Source: Nitrospirota bacterium
GTDB taxonomy: Bacteria; Nitrospirota; 9FT-COMBO-42-15; HDB-SIOI813
Assembly (NCBI GenBank): GCA_016212215.1
Contig: JACRGV010000064.1
Span: 1 to 64,000, forward strand
Reading direction: 5' to 3'
DNA: 64,000 bases
This document shows positions 17,042-24,671 of the stretch, piece after piece; position 1 is the stretch's first letter, and each line of letters begins with the position of its first letter. A program made the position numbers and the translations under genes. The notes beneath the pieces were generated by a model. That model ran no database searches. It had not been told where the DNA came from and saw nothing but the letters and a program-made list of their open reading frames with translations.

Positions 17042-17353
17042 ATGGGAAACATTCATGAGTTTGATCCTTTTCATGTAGAGGATATGGGAAAGGAGGAGTA
17101 TGCAGCAAAGCAGGATTATGTAACAGGCAAGTGTTTATGTACAACGTGCCCTACTTATGTAAAGAGTGATGACCCGATAGGTTTTTGTTTTCCTATGGTA
17201 GGTACAAGTAAGACTATCAAGTGGGAGAAAGATTGTCTCTGTGAGACATGTCCGGTCTACGCTGAGTATGACCTGACTCACACTTTCTATTGCACGCGTT
17301 GTTCACAGGTATGTCAGGCGTATAAGGCAGAGATAGGTTCCGGACACGAATAA
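17042..17353 (+). CDS. Small cysteine-rich protein, DUF2769-like
   Basis: A 103-residue cytoplasmic protein with two C-x-C-x2-CP-x-Y motifs (CLCTTCPTY, CLCETCPVY) followed by C-x2-C-x3-C (CTRCSQVC) and a lone Cys in GFCFP. The motif resembles DUF2769, a family known mainly from archaea and anaerobes and of unknown function. Eleven cysteines could bind zinc or an iron-sulfur cluster. A strong AGAGGAGGTG ribosome site precedes the ATG. It starts a probable run of co-directional genes with the DUF2299-like and hemerythrin genes beside the nitrate cluster. Confidence 0.75.
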   Translation: MGNIHEFDPFHVEDMGKEEYAAKQDYVTGKCLCTTCPTYVKSDDPIGFCFPMVGTSKTIKWEKDCLCETCPVYAEYDLTHTFYCTRCSQVCQAYKAEIGSGHE

Positions 17354-17402
17354 AAAAAATATTAATTAATAATTTAAAATTAGGAATGGGAGGAATAAAG
17401 TT

Positions 17403-17921
17403 TTGGAATATACAACAATTGAAGAGGCACAGAATGTCATATTAAAGTGGCTAAAGGAAAACCATCACAATATGGATGAGGTAAAGGATAACAACTCAAA
17501 TTTTCACTATGAACTTGATTATCCGCTCGGTACACAGAAGAAACAGCGTGTAATCCAACCTAAGGATTACCCGTCATTAGTATTGTTGTTGAATGGTGTA
17601 TCAATTGCACCTGAGCACATGGAAAAAATAAAGGCGATGTCAGAAGAAGAACGGGATAGCTTGTATAATGAGATAAGGAAGGACCTGATATTCTCAGATT
17701 GCAGTTATGACATGAACCTGGATGAGTCCGGTATAGTAAGGCAGGTACAGTTTTCTTATGAATTCTATTTTGACAGCCTTACAAAGACGCAGTTGTACAG
17801 AGGCCTTCTCCTTAATTACAGGACACTCTTATATTTCGTGACAAAATTTAATGACAAATTCGGTATCCCTGTAATTGATAATGCAGAACTGCTTCCTGAA
17901 GGGGATGAGCACGCAAGGTAG
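17403..17921 (+). CDS. DUF2299-like conserved protein
   Basis: A 172-residue soluble protein with no signal or membrane helix. Pattern (IEEAQNVILKWLKE..., FHYELDYP, YDMNLDESGIVRQVQFSYEFYFDSLTKT) resembles DUF2299, an uncharacterised family often seen in methanogens, with a YbjN/secretion-chaperone-like layout. Start is a TTG at 17403 with GGGAGGAA seven bases upstream; no ATG fits. It is 49 bp after the DUF2769-like gene and probably co-transcribed. No function can be assigned. Confidence 0.65.
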   Translation: MEYTTIEEAQNVILKWLKENHHNMDEVKDNNSNFHYELDYPLGTQKKQRVIQPKDYPSLVLLLNGVSIAPEHMEKIKAMSEEERDSLYNEIRKDLIFSDCSYDMNLDESGIVRQVQFSYEFYFDSLTKTQLYRGLLLNYRTLLYFVTKFNDKFGIPVIDNAELLPEGDEHAR

Positions 17922-17990
17922 TAAAGGCAGTGATTAGTGGATAGTGATTAGTTAGAAGTGAACAGAAGTAAGGAACAAAGCAAATAATTT

Positions 17991-18080
17991 CCCCCTCACC
18001 CGGACCCTCCTCCCGCCAGGGGAGAGGGTACATAGAGTATTCCCCCTCCCTTGACGGGAGGGGGGTAGGGGGAGGGTGAG
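17991..18080. repeat. Family A palindromic repeat, two adjacent hairpins
   Basis: CCCCCTCACCC...CCCGCCAGGGGAGAGGG is followed by TTCCCCCTCCCTTGACGGGA and its complement GGGGGTAGGGGGAGGGTGAG. The second half is nearly identical to 45041-45080. It fills the spacer before the hemerythrin gene, after a short family-D-like stretch (17936-17970). Confidence 0.8.
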
Positions 18081-18128
18081 CGATGGAAAATTTCGCAAGA
18101 AGCATCATAACAGGAGGGGACAAAAACC

Positions 18129-18971
18129 ATGGCAGAGCGGTTTCTTGAGGTAAAATATAAATGTTTACATCAGTCTTGCCAGATTAAGAAGTGCAAACAG
18201 GGTGTCCTGCATATAGATGAATCTCTGTTTAATCAGCTCTCGGAATCTTTTGAGGATAAAAATCTTTTCAAAAGTCCGCGCGGCTATTGCCGTCTTGGCT
18301 TTACACAGACACTGCAAGTTGTAGATGTAAAAGACGCAGGCATAGAGGATGAACCGCAGATAGAACTATCAGCAGAGGAAAAAGAGTTGAAGCGGCTTAC
18401 TGACCCAATGGAGATACTGAAAGAAGAACACAATGTTGTATTGAAAAAACTTGAACTCATCGAGAACATGATTAAGCGGAGAGATTTAGACGGCTTATGG
18501 GTTACTGTATCAGAAGTTGAGGATGATATCGCCCTCCACTCTTTAGAGAAGGAAGAGGGAATTTTATTCCCAATGCTTGAAAAGGCGTCATCCCTCACAT
18601 CCGGTGAAATCTCTATAATGAAGGAAGACCATAGGGAGCTTGAGGCCCTTCTCCATTCTATTAAAGATGGACTAAGAGAAGGGGATATCCTTGATGGAGT
18701 TTTTGGTTCTGCCCTGGCAAATTTACGGAATCACATACGTAAAGAGGATGAGGAGTTTTTTGAGGTGATAGATCAGTGTCTTGATGCAGAAGGTAAGAAG
18801 CGTCTCCTTGAAGAGATGGCAAAGATAGAGAAAAATCACAAAAAGATCGAGCATGGGGAGAGATGTGCACTTGTACACAGCCACGGAGAGCCTGATGCAA
18901 GACGTGAGCAATATAATGAGGCAGTTGCAGCAGCTAAATTAGCCGGAGCTAAAGATGATAGCTGTTGTTAA
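18129..18971 (+). CDS. Hemerythrin (HHE) domain protein with cysteine-rich ends
   Basis: A 280-residue cytoplasmic protein. An N-terminal 60 residues with Cys-x-x-x-Cys spacing (KCLHQSCQIKKCKQG, GYC) may bind metal. The hemerythrin-like four-helix domain spans about 92-215 with diiron ligand patterns ILKEEHNVV, ALHSLEKEEGILFP, MKEDHRELEAL and LRNHIRKEDEEFF. The C-terminus ends ...DDSCC. Such proteins sense or scavenge O2 or nitric oxide, and the place beside nitrate reduction makes NO defence plausible (inference). Start ATG is preceded by ACAGGAGGGG. Confidence 0.85.
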   Translation: MAERFLEVKYKCLHQSCQIKKCKQGVLHIDESLFNQLSESFEDKNLFKSPRGYCRLGFTQTLQVVDVKDAGIEDEPQIELSAEEKELKRLTDPMEILKEEHNVVLKKLELIENMIKRRDLDGLWVTVSEVEDDIALHSLEKEEGILFPMLEKASSLTSGEISIMKEDHRELEALLHSIKDGLREGDILDGVFGSALANLRNHIRKEDEEFFEVIDQCLDAEGKKRLLEEMAKIEKNHKKIEHGERCALVHSHGEPDARREQYNEAVAAAKLAGAKDDSCC

Positions 18972-19024
18972 TAAAAAAAGGATTCAAGGGGTCGAGGGTT
19001 CAAGGATTCAAGTGGTCAAGTGAA

Positions 19025-19852
19025 ATGAAGGGGAAATTACTATTTATTCTTGTTGGTATAATAGTCTTTTTATCTGTTATCAATTCTGATGCTGCAACTA
19101 TTAATGTACCTGATAATTTTAAGACCATCCATGATGCAGTAGAGAACTCCCAGTCCGGTGATACCATAATAGTCAGGAATGGGAATTACCATGAAAATAT
19201 AGTTATCTCTAAGCCCCTTACTTTACAATCAGAAAAAGGCGCTGATGTAACAGTCCTCAAACCGTCAAATACATCAGAACCGGTCATTAAGGTGATGGAT
19301 ACCAATAATGTATCCATTATAGGTTTTACTGCCACTGGATCTGCTATATCAGGAATATATCTATACAAAACGACTAACTCAAAACTCCTCGAAAATAAGA
19401 GTATAGAGAATAGAAATGGTATATTCCTTTATTCCTCTGATAATAACTCTTTAACAGGTAATGAAACCAAATCAAATGACCAGACAGGGATATATCTTGA
19501 GGCTTCAAATGGAAATGTTGTTGAAAGGAATGAGGCTGATTCCAACAGAGAAAAGGGGATATTCCTTATTTCTGCCAACTCTAATAAAGTGACGGACAAC
19601 AGTGCAAGCCTGAATGAATGGAATGGAATTACCCTTTGGTCTGCTAATAATAATACGATTAAGGGCAACAAGGTTTACAGAAATACTTATGGAATCATTA
19701 TGAGCAATTCCACCGGTAATGATGTATCTGAAAACCCTACATGGACTAACTTCTATATTATCCTGCCTATTCTGCTGATATACCTCGGTGTATTACTGTA
19801 TTGGGTGGAGAGGAGAATATTTTTAATTTTCTACCGTGAAGAGCATGTTTGA
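19025..19852 (+). CDS. NosD-like periplasmic right-handed beta-helix protein
   Basis: A 275-residue exported protein. The signal peptide (1-23, MKGKLLFILVGIIVFLSV) precedes parallel beta-helix repeats (INVPDNFKTIHDAVENSQSG, then N-rich coils such as SDNNSLTGNETK, ANSNKVTDNSA, ANNNTIKGNKV) and a C-terminal membrane helix (about 240-260). This is the NosD/copper-binding PbH1 type, but no nos genes are near, so a role in N2O reductase maturation is not supported here. ATG 19025 gives a proper signal peptide; the frame is open 20 codons upstream through a repeat-like stretch that overlaps the hemerythrin stop. Confidence 0.8.
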   Translation: MKGKLLFILVGIIVFLSVINSDAATINVPDNFKTIHDAVENSQSGDTIIVRNGNYHENIVISKPLTLQSEKGADVTVLKPSNTSEPVIKVMDTNNVSIIGFTATGSAISGIYLYKTTNSKLLENKSIENRNGIFLYSSDNNSLTGNETKSNDQTGIYLEASNGNVVERNEADSNREKGIFLISANSNKVTDNSASLNEWNGITLWSANNNTIKGNKVYRNTYGIIMSNSTGNDVSENPTWTNFYIILPILLIYLGVLLYWVERRIFLIFYREEHV

Positions 19853-20201
19853 AACAAATATGATCATTGCCTCTGCCGGCCTTGTCCTTGCAACAATGAG
19901 CTTCATCTCAGGATTGCAGGTTGTAAAAAGGGATAAGCTGCTTGGTGCAATGTCGGCAACAATGCACAGGGTGAACGGCTATCTGTCATGTATTGCTTAT
20001 GTAATACTGGCAACCATGTCCCTAAGCTCTATAGGCGGCTTAAAAATGTGGCCAGTCATCGGCTGGATATTTGGATTCGTATTAATAGGCGGAAAGATAT
20101 TGTGTGTAAGAAATGTGAAGTTTTACAAATACGGCAGCAGACTAGGGCTTTTTCTATTTATTGCATGGCTGGTGATAATGTATAAACATATCGTTACATA
20201 G
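19845..20201 (+). CDS. Small four-helix membrane protein
   Basis: A 118-residue inner-membrane protein with four predicted helices (NMIIASAGLVLATMSFISG, YLSCIAYVILATMSLSSIG, WPVIGWIFGFVLIGG, LGLFLFIAWLVIMY). His residues in MHRVNGY and near the C-terminus (YKHIVT) would suit a b-haem protein, but no family is recognised. It overlaps the end of the NosD-like gene by eight bases, so translation is probably coupled. A GTG at 19836 is an alternative start. Confidence 0.65.
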   Translation: MFETNMIIASAGLVLATMSFISGLQVVKRDKLLGAMSATMHRVNGYLSCIAYVILATMSLSSIGGLKMWPVIGWIFGFVLIGGKILCVRNVKFYKYGSRLGLFLFIAWLVIMYKHIVT

Positions 20202-20211
20202 CTTCAGTTTT

Positions 20212-20292
20212 CTCTTCTTTCTTACTTCTTACTTCTTGCATCTTGCTTCTAACTTCTGCTCACAGCTTACAGCTTACTGCTTACAGCTCACT
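20212..20292. repeat. Family D repeat between convergent genes
   Basis: CTTACTTCTT, CTTGCATCTTGCTTC and then CAGCTTACAGCTTACTGCTT units separate two convergent genes and reach into the Hsp70 stop region. Confidence 0.7.
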
Positions 20293-23149
20293 GAAGCCTT
20301 ATCCCCGTATCCACCTCCCTATGGTTCTTTCCATACTTTATCTTTATCTGTCCTGAATCATTGAGTGTGAATGTTACATGAACCTCTTCATCTATAGTTT
20401 CATCAAGCTGCAGTGTGATAATCTTCAGTTCTTTTAAGGCCATATCCTCTTCAGGTTTCATCACCTGTTTTATAAATTCAACGCCCCCCTGTTTTTCCCA
20501 TCTCCTTGTTATGTTTTTTTCAGGGATTTCAAATAACTCAAGGAACATCTCATTCTGTTCGCCTACTGTCCGGGCCGGATTTATCCTGAATGTTTTTTCA
20601 AATGGATATGCCTCCCCTTTTTCAAATATAATCTCATAAGCGGGCGGTACTTGTTTGTCCTCTGTCTGATATTTGATGGCATAAGCCAGGCCTAAATGTT
20701 TGTCACTAATATTCCTTGATGCAAACATAGCCGCCCCCATTGCAACTGCTGAAAATGGGCTGTGGTTATAGATTGAGTTATTCTCCTCAAGCCTTGGAAA
20801 TAGAGAGGATACCTTCTCTTTAAAAGATGGTATCTGGGATGAACCGCCGGTAAGCAGTATTGCCTCTATCTTATCTTTCTTAATACCAACCTTCTCCGCC
20901 TTCCACAGGATATACGATATTGACTGATCTACGCCTTTATAAAAGTCGTGATTGTTCAGTACCTCTTCAAAGACCTTTCTGTTAATCTTACATATATCAG
21001 TACCGTTCCAGGTAAACACTGCTTCGTTTTTGTCGGATAGCGATATCTTAATGTCTTCTGCCTTTTTTATTAATTCAGGGGAAGGTTTATCTCCGCCATG
21101 TCCTAGCTTTTCACCGAGGTATCCTGCAAGCCATATATCAATATCATGACCGCCGAGCATCTTGGATCTGTCCGGTTTAGCAATAACATGGACATTATTT
21201 ATGTTAAGCCGCAGTATCATGGTATCGAGGGTACTCCCGCCAAAATCTATAATCAATACTATCTTATCTTTCTGGTCCGCCATCTGATAACCGATGGCCG
21301 CTGCAAGGGGCTCTTCAAGTATCTCAATCTCTGTCCCCTTCATTATCCTGCCCAGTATCTCTCTTACTGACCGTTTATATCCAGGGAATCCGATTGGCAC
21401 GGTTGTGTAAAGTTTGTCTGATATTCCGCCTGAGAACCCTGATAGCATTGTCATCCATTTTGATGTAGTGTATACCTCATCACGGAGATGCTGATGCAGT
21501 ATTGTAAGAAACTTCTCCATGTATTTTTTGGATTCCTTCTGATTTTCCAGAAGCATCTTCTTAAAGTTTATTATTACATCATTATCCGAGGTATTAACTG
21601 CCGCAGCGCCTATTATATCTGATTTGGGGCTTAGTATTGATGGGACAATAGAGACACCGTTAAGCTGTCTTGAGATTGATTTCAGAGTGACGTACTCCGG
21701 CTGGACACCTTTTTTCTTCCTCATAATAACCGTATTGGTAGCCCCAATGTCTATTGATATGCAGGACTTTTCTTCAACCTTAACGGACATATTTTCAATT
21801 GCCTGCTCTCTGCGGGAGGTGAAGTGCTCATGACTGAAGACAGGTTTGAGAATCTCTTTCCCATGAAAACGTTTTTTTAGTTCTTCAAGCCGGTCAACGA
21901 TTGTACTGACTGCATCTCTTAAATCTTTGGGTTGAATCCATATATGGGTATATGGTTTAAGGATGTCTATAAGACGTATATCATTTAACATCGGCCCGAT
22001 TATTTCAAGCTCCTTTGCAAGCATTTCCCCGTACTTTAGTTTTGTATTCTTTGACTTTGTCGAGTCCTTGATAACCCCTTTATCCTCAGCAACAAGTATG
22101 AAGTCAATTATCTCCATCGGCGAGAGTTCTTTTATCATCTTTGATATTGAATAGAATTCAAGTATATTTTTCAGGGCATACTGTATCTGTGGGAAAAAGT
22201 CAGGATTTTTAGCAAAGTCTTTCAGCATCTCTATAAGGGCGTGGATCTTTGCCAGCGGGGAAACAATCTCAGCAGATGCCTTGAATGCCTCCTTCACGGT
22301 CTCTTTATATAATGGATATAATTCGTGTGTTGAACGAACCTCATCTGCGATATAGCAAAGTGCATATTTCCTGTAATAAGGTTCATCAATAGTAGTAGCC
22401 GCAGCAATGGCGAGTTTTATAGCATCTTTATATAAGGTAAGGAACTCTCCTGTCTTAGGTATCTCCTTTGCTATTCCAAGCAGTGTGTATTGCCTGTAGA
22501 AGGCATAATCACAGCTCTTGGGGAGAGTCCTTGCTATTTCATCCAGTAGTTTCCTGTCATAATAAGTTGCCTGGGATACCTGATTTATTGTAGTTGAAAG
22601 ATTAAGTGCATGTTTAAATGCATTAAGGCGCAGGGGATTAAGCTCGTGTGTTTTCGGGAGGTCAGTTGCAATAGTGAGAAGTGCGTGTATCCGGTGCTGT
22701 GAATCCTTTATCTCATTTGCTGCCTTTATTGCGTTTGATATTGCCTGAACATAGAGCGGGTGCAGGGATTGTTTTTCCTGGATTTCATCCGCTATCTTCA
22801 GCAGTGAGTCCTTCCTTGTCTTTGGGTCTTCGATATTATTTGATGCAAGTACCGCATCTTTCATCACAGCGGCATAAAGGGAAGAGAACTCAGGATCACG
22901 CGGTATTTCCCCTGCTATCACAAGGAGCAGTGCCTTCCTGTCAGAAGGGGATTTTACACTGTTTGCAAGGCTGACACATAACTGGTATGCGGACATAGAC
23001 TCATAAGTCTTGGGTATCTCCTTTATACAATTGATACAGCGTACAAGGATCCTCTTTTTGTCATGAATATCAGTAATATTTTTTACAGCATTAAAAGTAT
23101 CTCTAATGCACGATATTTCTTCATGAGGTGTGGTTTCTGTTGTACTCAT
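20288..23149 (-). CDS. Hsp70-type ATPase with N-terminal helical repeats
   Basis: A 953-residue cytoplasmic protein. Residues 1-330 hold about seven helical repeats of roughly 41 residues with recurring IxDPxxRxxALxxIAxEIPKT and LYxxAIxxAIxAA blocks. Residues about 330-450 form a helical linker. From 460 an Hsp70/actin-fold ATPase follows: phosphate-1 loop IDIGATNT (Asp467), EEPLAAAIGY, phosphate-2 IIDFGGSTLD, MLGGHDID and adenosine motif LLTGGSSQIPSF. A short beta-like tail ends the protein. Classical DnaK substrate-lid sequences are not seen. It is the last gene of the AAA+/Ycf35 operon. Start follows GGAGA. Function unknown: a repeat-scaffold chaperone is the best description. Confidence 0.85.
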   Translation of the reverse strand: MSTTETTPHEEISCIRDTFNAVKNITDIHDKKRILVRCINCIKEIPKTYESMSAYQLCVSLANSVKSPSDRKALLLVIAGEIPRDPEFSSLYAAVMKDAVLASNNIEDPKTRKDSLLKIADEIQEKQSLHPLYVQAISNAIKAANEIKDSQHRIHALLTIATDLPKTHELNPLRLNAFKHALNLSTTINQVSQATYYDRKLLDEIARTLPKSCDYAFYRQYTLLGIAKEIPKTGEFLTLYKDAIKLAIAAATTIDEPYYRKYALCYIADEVRSTHELYPLYKETVKEAFKASAEIVSPLAKIHALIEMLKDFAKNPDFFPQIQYALKNILEFYSISKMIKELSPMEIIDFILVAEDKGVIKDSTKSKNTKLKYGEMLAKELEIIGPMLNDIRLIDILKPYTHIWIQPKDLRDAVSTIVDRLEELKKRFHGKEILKPVFSHEHFTSRREQAIENMSVKVEEKSCISIDIGATNTVIMRKKKGVQPEYVTLKSISRQLNGVSIVPSILSPKSDIIGAAAVNTSDNDVIINFKKMLLENQKESKKYMEKFLTILHQHLRDEVYTTSKWMTMLSGFSGGISDKLYTTVPIGFPGYKRSVREILGRIMKGTEIEILEEPLAAAIGYQMADQKDKIVLIIDFGGSTLDTMILRLNINNVHVIAKPDRSKMLGGHDIDIWLAGYLGEKLGHGGDKPSPELIKKAEDIKISLSDKNEAVFTWNGTDICKINRKVFEEVLNNHDFYKGVDQSISYILWKAEKVGIKKDKIEAILLTGGSSQIPSFKEKVSSLFPRLEENNSIYNHSPFSAVAMGAAMFASRNISDKHLGLAYAIKYQTEDKQVPPAYEIIFEKGEAYPFEKTFRINPARTVGEQNEMFLELFEIPEKNITRRWEKQGGVEFIKQVMKPEEDMALKELKIITLQLDETIDEEVHVTFTLNDSGQIKIKYGKNHREVDTGIRLQ

Positions 23150-23164
23150 TTAAAAATCTCCATA

Positions 23165-23299
23165 GCTCACCCCCACCCTGACCCTCCCCCCTCAAGGGGG
23201 AGGGAATAATCTTAGTTCCCTCTTCTCTCAAGGGAAGGGGAATTAACATTAGCCGCCCTCTCCCCTTGCGGGAGAGGGTCAGGGTGAGGGGGGCTTTGC
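23165..23299. repeat. Family A repeat cluster inside the operon spacer
   Basis: CTCACCCCCACCCTGACCCTCC with CTCAAGGGGGAGGG, a middle CCCTCTTCTCTCAAGGGAAGG unit, and CCCTCTCCCCTTGCGGGAGAGGG followed by TCAGGGTGAGG. It spans nearly the whole gap between the radical SAM stop and the Hsp70 start. Confidence 0.85.
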
Positions 23300-23311
23300 C
23301 TTAACAGCGGA

Positions 23312-24019
23312 TCAAGCTGCCTTATATATATCAACCCTGCTGAAGCCTGTTTCCTTTATAGTCCCATCCCTGCTGATAATTATTTCAACCTTTGCCGGCA
23401 TATAAAAATCCTTTTCCTGATAGCGGTTTGATAAGAATAATAATCTCTGATTTGTAGAACCCCTCGCAAGGAGGGTCGGTTCTTTCTGTTCATCTTTGTA
23501 TGCACCGTCTATGAGGACGTCAATATGGTTTAAAACAGGCTGGTGCTCACCCCCACCCTTACCCTCCCCCCTCAAGGGGGAGGAAATAAACTTAGCACCC
23601 TCTACCCAATCTATAAAGTTTGGGAGAGGTTTTTCCGTTTTCCCCTCCCCTTGCGGGAGGGAATTAAGGGGAGGGGGGGTATAGCCTTTAAGTTCTTCAT
23701 AGTTAAACCCTGTATAAACCACTGTTGACAACCCATATTCCTCTTTTGCCGCTTTCAAAAGCTGTAACAATCCCTTAGCCTGTAGAAATGGCTCGCCGCC
23801 GCTGACAGTGATACCCTCTGTATCCGGCAGGAGGAAGTTCTTCAGGATATCTTCCGCAGAGTATAATTGATTTTCTTCAAACGAATGGGTAGCAGGATTA
23901 AAACAACCCAAGCATTTCCGGCTGCACCCCTGAAAGAATACAACCAATCTCTTTCCCGGGCCGTTCACCCTTGAACAGGGTATGATTGAATGTACATTGA
24001 TTATATTATGACGACCCAT
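23312..24019 (-). CDS. NrdG-like radical SAM protein with in-frame repeat insertion
   Basis: A 235-residue protein of the short radical SAM activase type (NrdG/single 4Fe-4S domain). It has the SAM cluster motif C-x3-C-x2-C (CSRKCLGC), the TVSGGEPFLQ glycine motif and VLIDGAY. About 45 residues between YEELKGY and QPVLNHIDVLIDG are a translated family A repeat (LPQGEG, SPLRGEGKGGGEH), so the ancestral protein was about 190 residues. The reading frame is kept. It lies 14 bp after the DUF2997 gene. The likely job is generating a radical or modifying a partner of the cluster; no glycyl radical enzyme is nearby. Confidence 0.85.
   Translation of the reverse strand: MGRHNIINVHSIIPCSRVNGPGKRLVVFFQGCSRKCLGCFNPATHSFEENQLYSAEDILKNFLLPDTEGITVSGGEPFLQAKGLLQLLKAAKEEYGLSTVVYTGFNYEELKGYTPPPLNSLPQGEGKTEKPLPNFIDWVEGAKFISSPLRGEGKGGGEHQPVLNHIDVLIDGAYKDEQKEPTLLARGSTNQRLLFLSNRYQEKDFYMPAKVEIIISRDGTIKETGFSRVDIYKAA
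23547..23682. repeat. Family A repeat inserted in the radical SAM gene
   Basis: Two palindromic units, CTCACCCCCACCCTTACCC with CTCAAGGGGGAGG and CCCCTCCCCTTGCGGGAGGG, lie within the coding frame without causing a stop. They encode a Gly/Pro/Glu-rich loop not expected in the family. Confidence 0.85.
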
Positions 24020-24032
24020 CTGACACCATGCT

Positions 24033-24215
24033 TTATTCTTTTATCTTCAGCCTCTCATAAGCATAAGCCTCTGTCTCATCCTTTACATCAAACTTTTCTA
24101 CCTTACCAAGCACCTTCTTTAAATGCTCTGCGACCTCAGTGCAGTCATTAAAGATAGAAGAATCAATCTCCACCTTACCGTCTTTAGTAATCTTTATCTT
24201 TATCTGCCGATCCAT
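24033..24215 (-). CDS. Small DUF2997-like protein
   Basis: A 60-residue protein, MDRQIKIKITKDGKVEIDSS followed by a helix CTEVAEHLKKVLG and VEKFDVKDE. The two-strand start with I-x-I-x3-G-x-V-x-x and the central cysteine-containing helix match DUF2997. That family is typically encoded next to DUF1257 (Ycf35) and a Ycf46-type ATPase, as found here. Function unknown. It is 60 bp after the DUF1257 gene, a family D repeat filling the gap. Confidence 0.72.
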   Translation of the reverse strand: MDRQIKIKITKDGKVEIDSSIFNDCTEVAEHLKKVLGKVEKFDVKDETEAYAYERLKIKE

Positions 24216-24216
24216 G

Positions 24217-24270
24217 TTCTTCTCTTTCTTGCGTCTTACGTCTAACGTCTTACTTCTTGCCTCTTGTCTC
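24217..24270. repeat. Family D repeat between DUF1257 and DUF2997 genes
   Basis: CTTGCGTCTTACGTCTAACGT and CTTACTTCTTGCCTCTTGTC fill the gap in this operon. Confidence 0.65.
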
Positions 24271-24274
24271 TAAA

Positions 24275-24616
24275 TTATCCTTTCAACATTATCACAATCT
24301 CCCCTGCCTGTTCCGTCTCCCTTGCTATCTCAAAATCAAGCGGGAGGTTATCTTTGATAGATTCATACGCATAAAGCTGTTTTAGCCTGTCTGTAATCTC
24401 TCTTGCCGGTCGTGAGATTCCTGCTATTTCAAAATTATTGGTCTCTTTTTCTTTTGTTATATTAACAATCTCACCTTCCCTGTTTACCTCTATCCGCTCT
24501 TTCTTCTCATTTACTATAAACTTTGTAATCTCCCCCCGCTTCTGCATCTCTGAGAGTGCTGCTACTATATATTTTTTATTGGATAGCTCAGTTTTAATTA
24601 CACAATAAAACGACAT
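24275..24616 (-). CDS. Ycf35-like protein (DUF1257)
   Basis: A 113-residue cytoplasmic protein. The start MSFYCVIKTELSNKKYIVAA resembles the Ycf35/DUF1257 start (MSHFT-IKT-I-D...LKAAL), and the end ITDRLKQLYAYESIKDN plus FEIARETEQAGEIVIMLKG matches the conserved Y-AY-I and GEIxIxL region of cyanobacterial and plastid Ycf35. The middle is shorter and more diverged. Function of the family is unknown; it co-occurs with Ycf46 and DUF2997. It begins 55 bp after the ATPase gene, the gap again being family D repeat. Confidence 0.72.
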   Translation of the reverse strand: MSFYCVIKTELSNKKYIVAALSEMQKRGEITKFIVNEKKERIEVNREGEIVNITKEKETNNFEIAGISRPAREITDRLKQLYAYESIKDNLPLDFEIARETEQAGEIVIMLKG

Positions 24617-24625
24617 TCACCGTCC

Positions 24626-24668
24626 CCTTCTTTCTTACTTCTAACCTCTTACTTCTAACTTCTTCCTC
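24626..24668. repeat. Family D repeat between AAA+ and DUF1257 genes
   Basis: CTTTCTTACTTCTAACC and TCTTACTTCTAACTTCTTCC lie within the operon spacer. Confidence 0.65.
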
Positions 24669-24671
24669 TGT

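Noticed and set aside
19025-19852. Evidence for a nos (N2O reductase) cluster
   Set aside because: Only a NosD-like beta-helix protein is present. There is no nosZ, nosF or nosY, and the fold is common in other exported proteins.
23496-23728. Two overlapping plus-strand frames rich in PSPLKGEE and LTLPPQGGG
   Set aside because: They are shadows of the family A repeat inside the minus-strand radical SAM gene and have no ribosome site.
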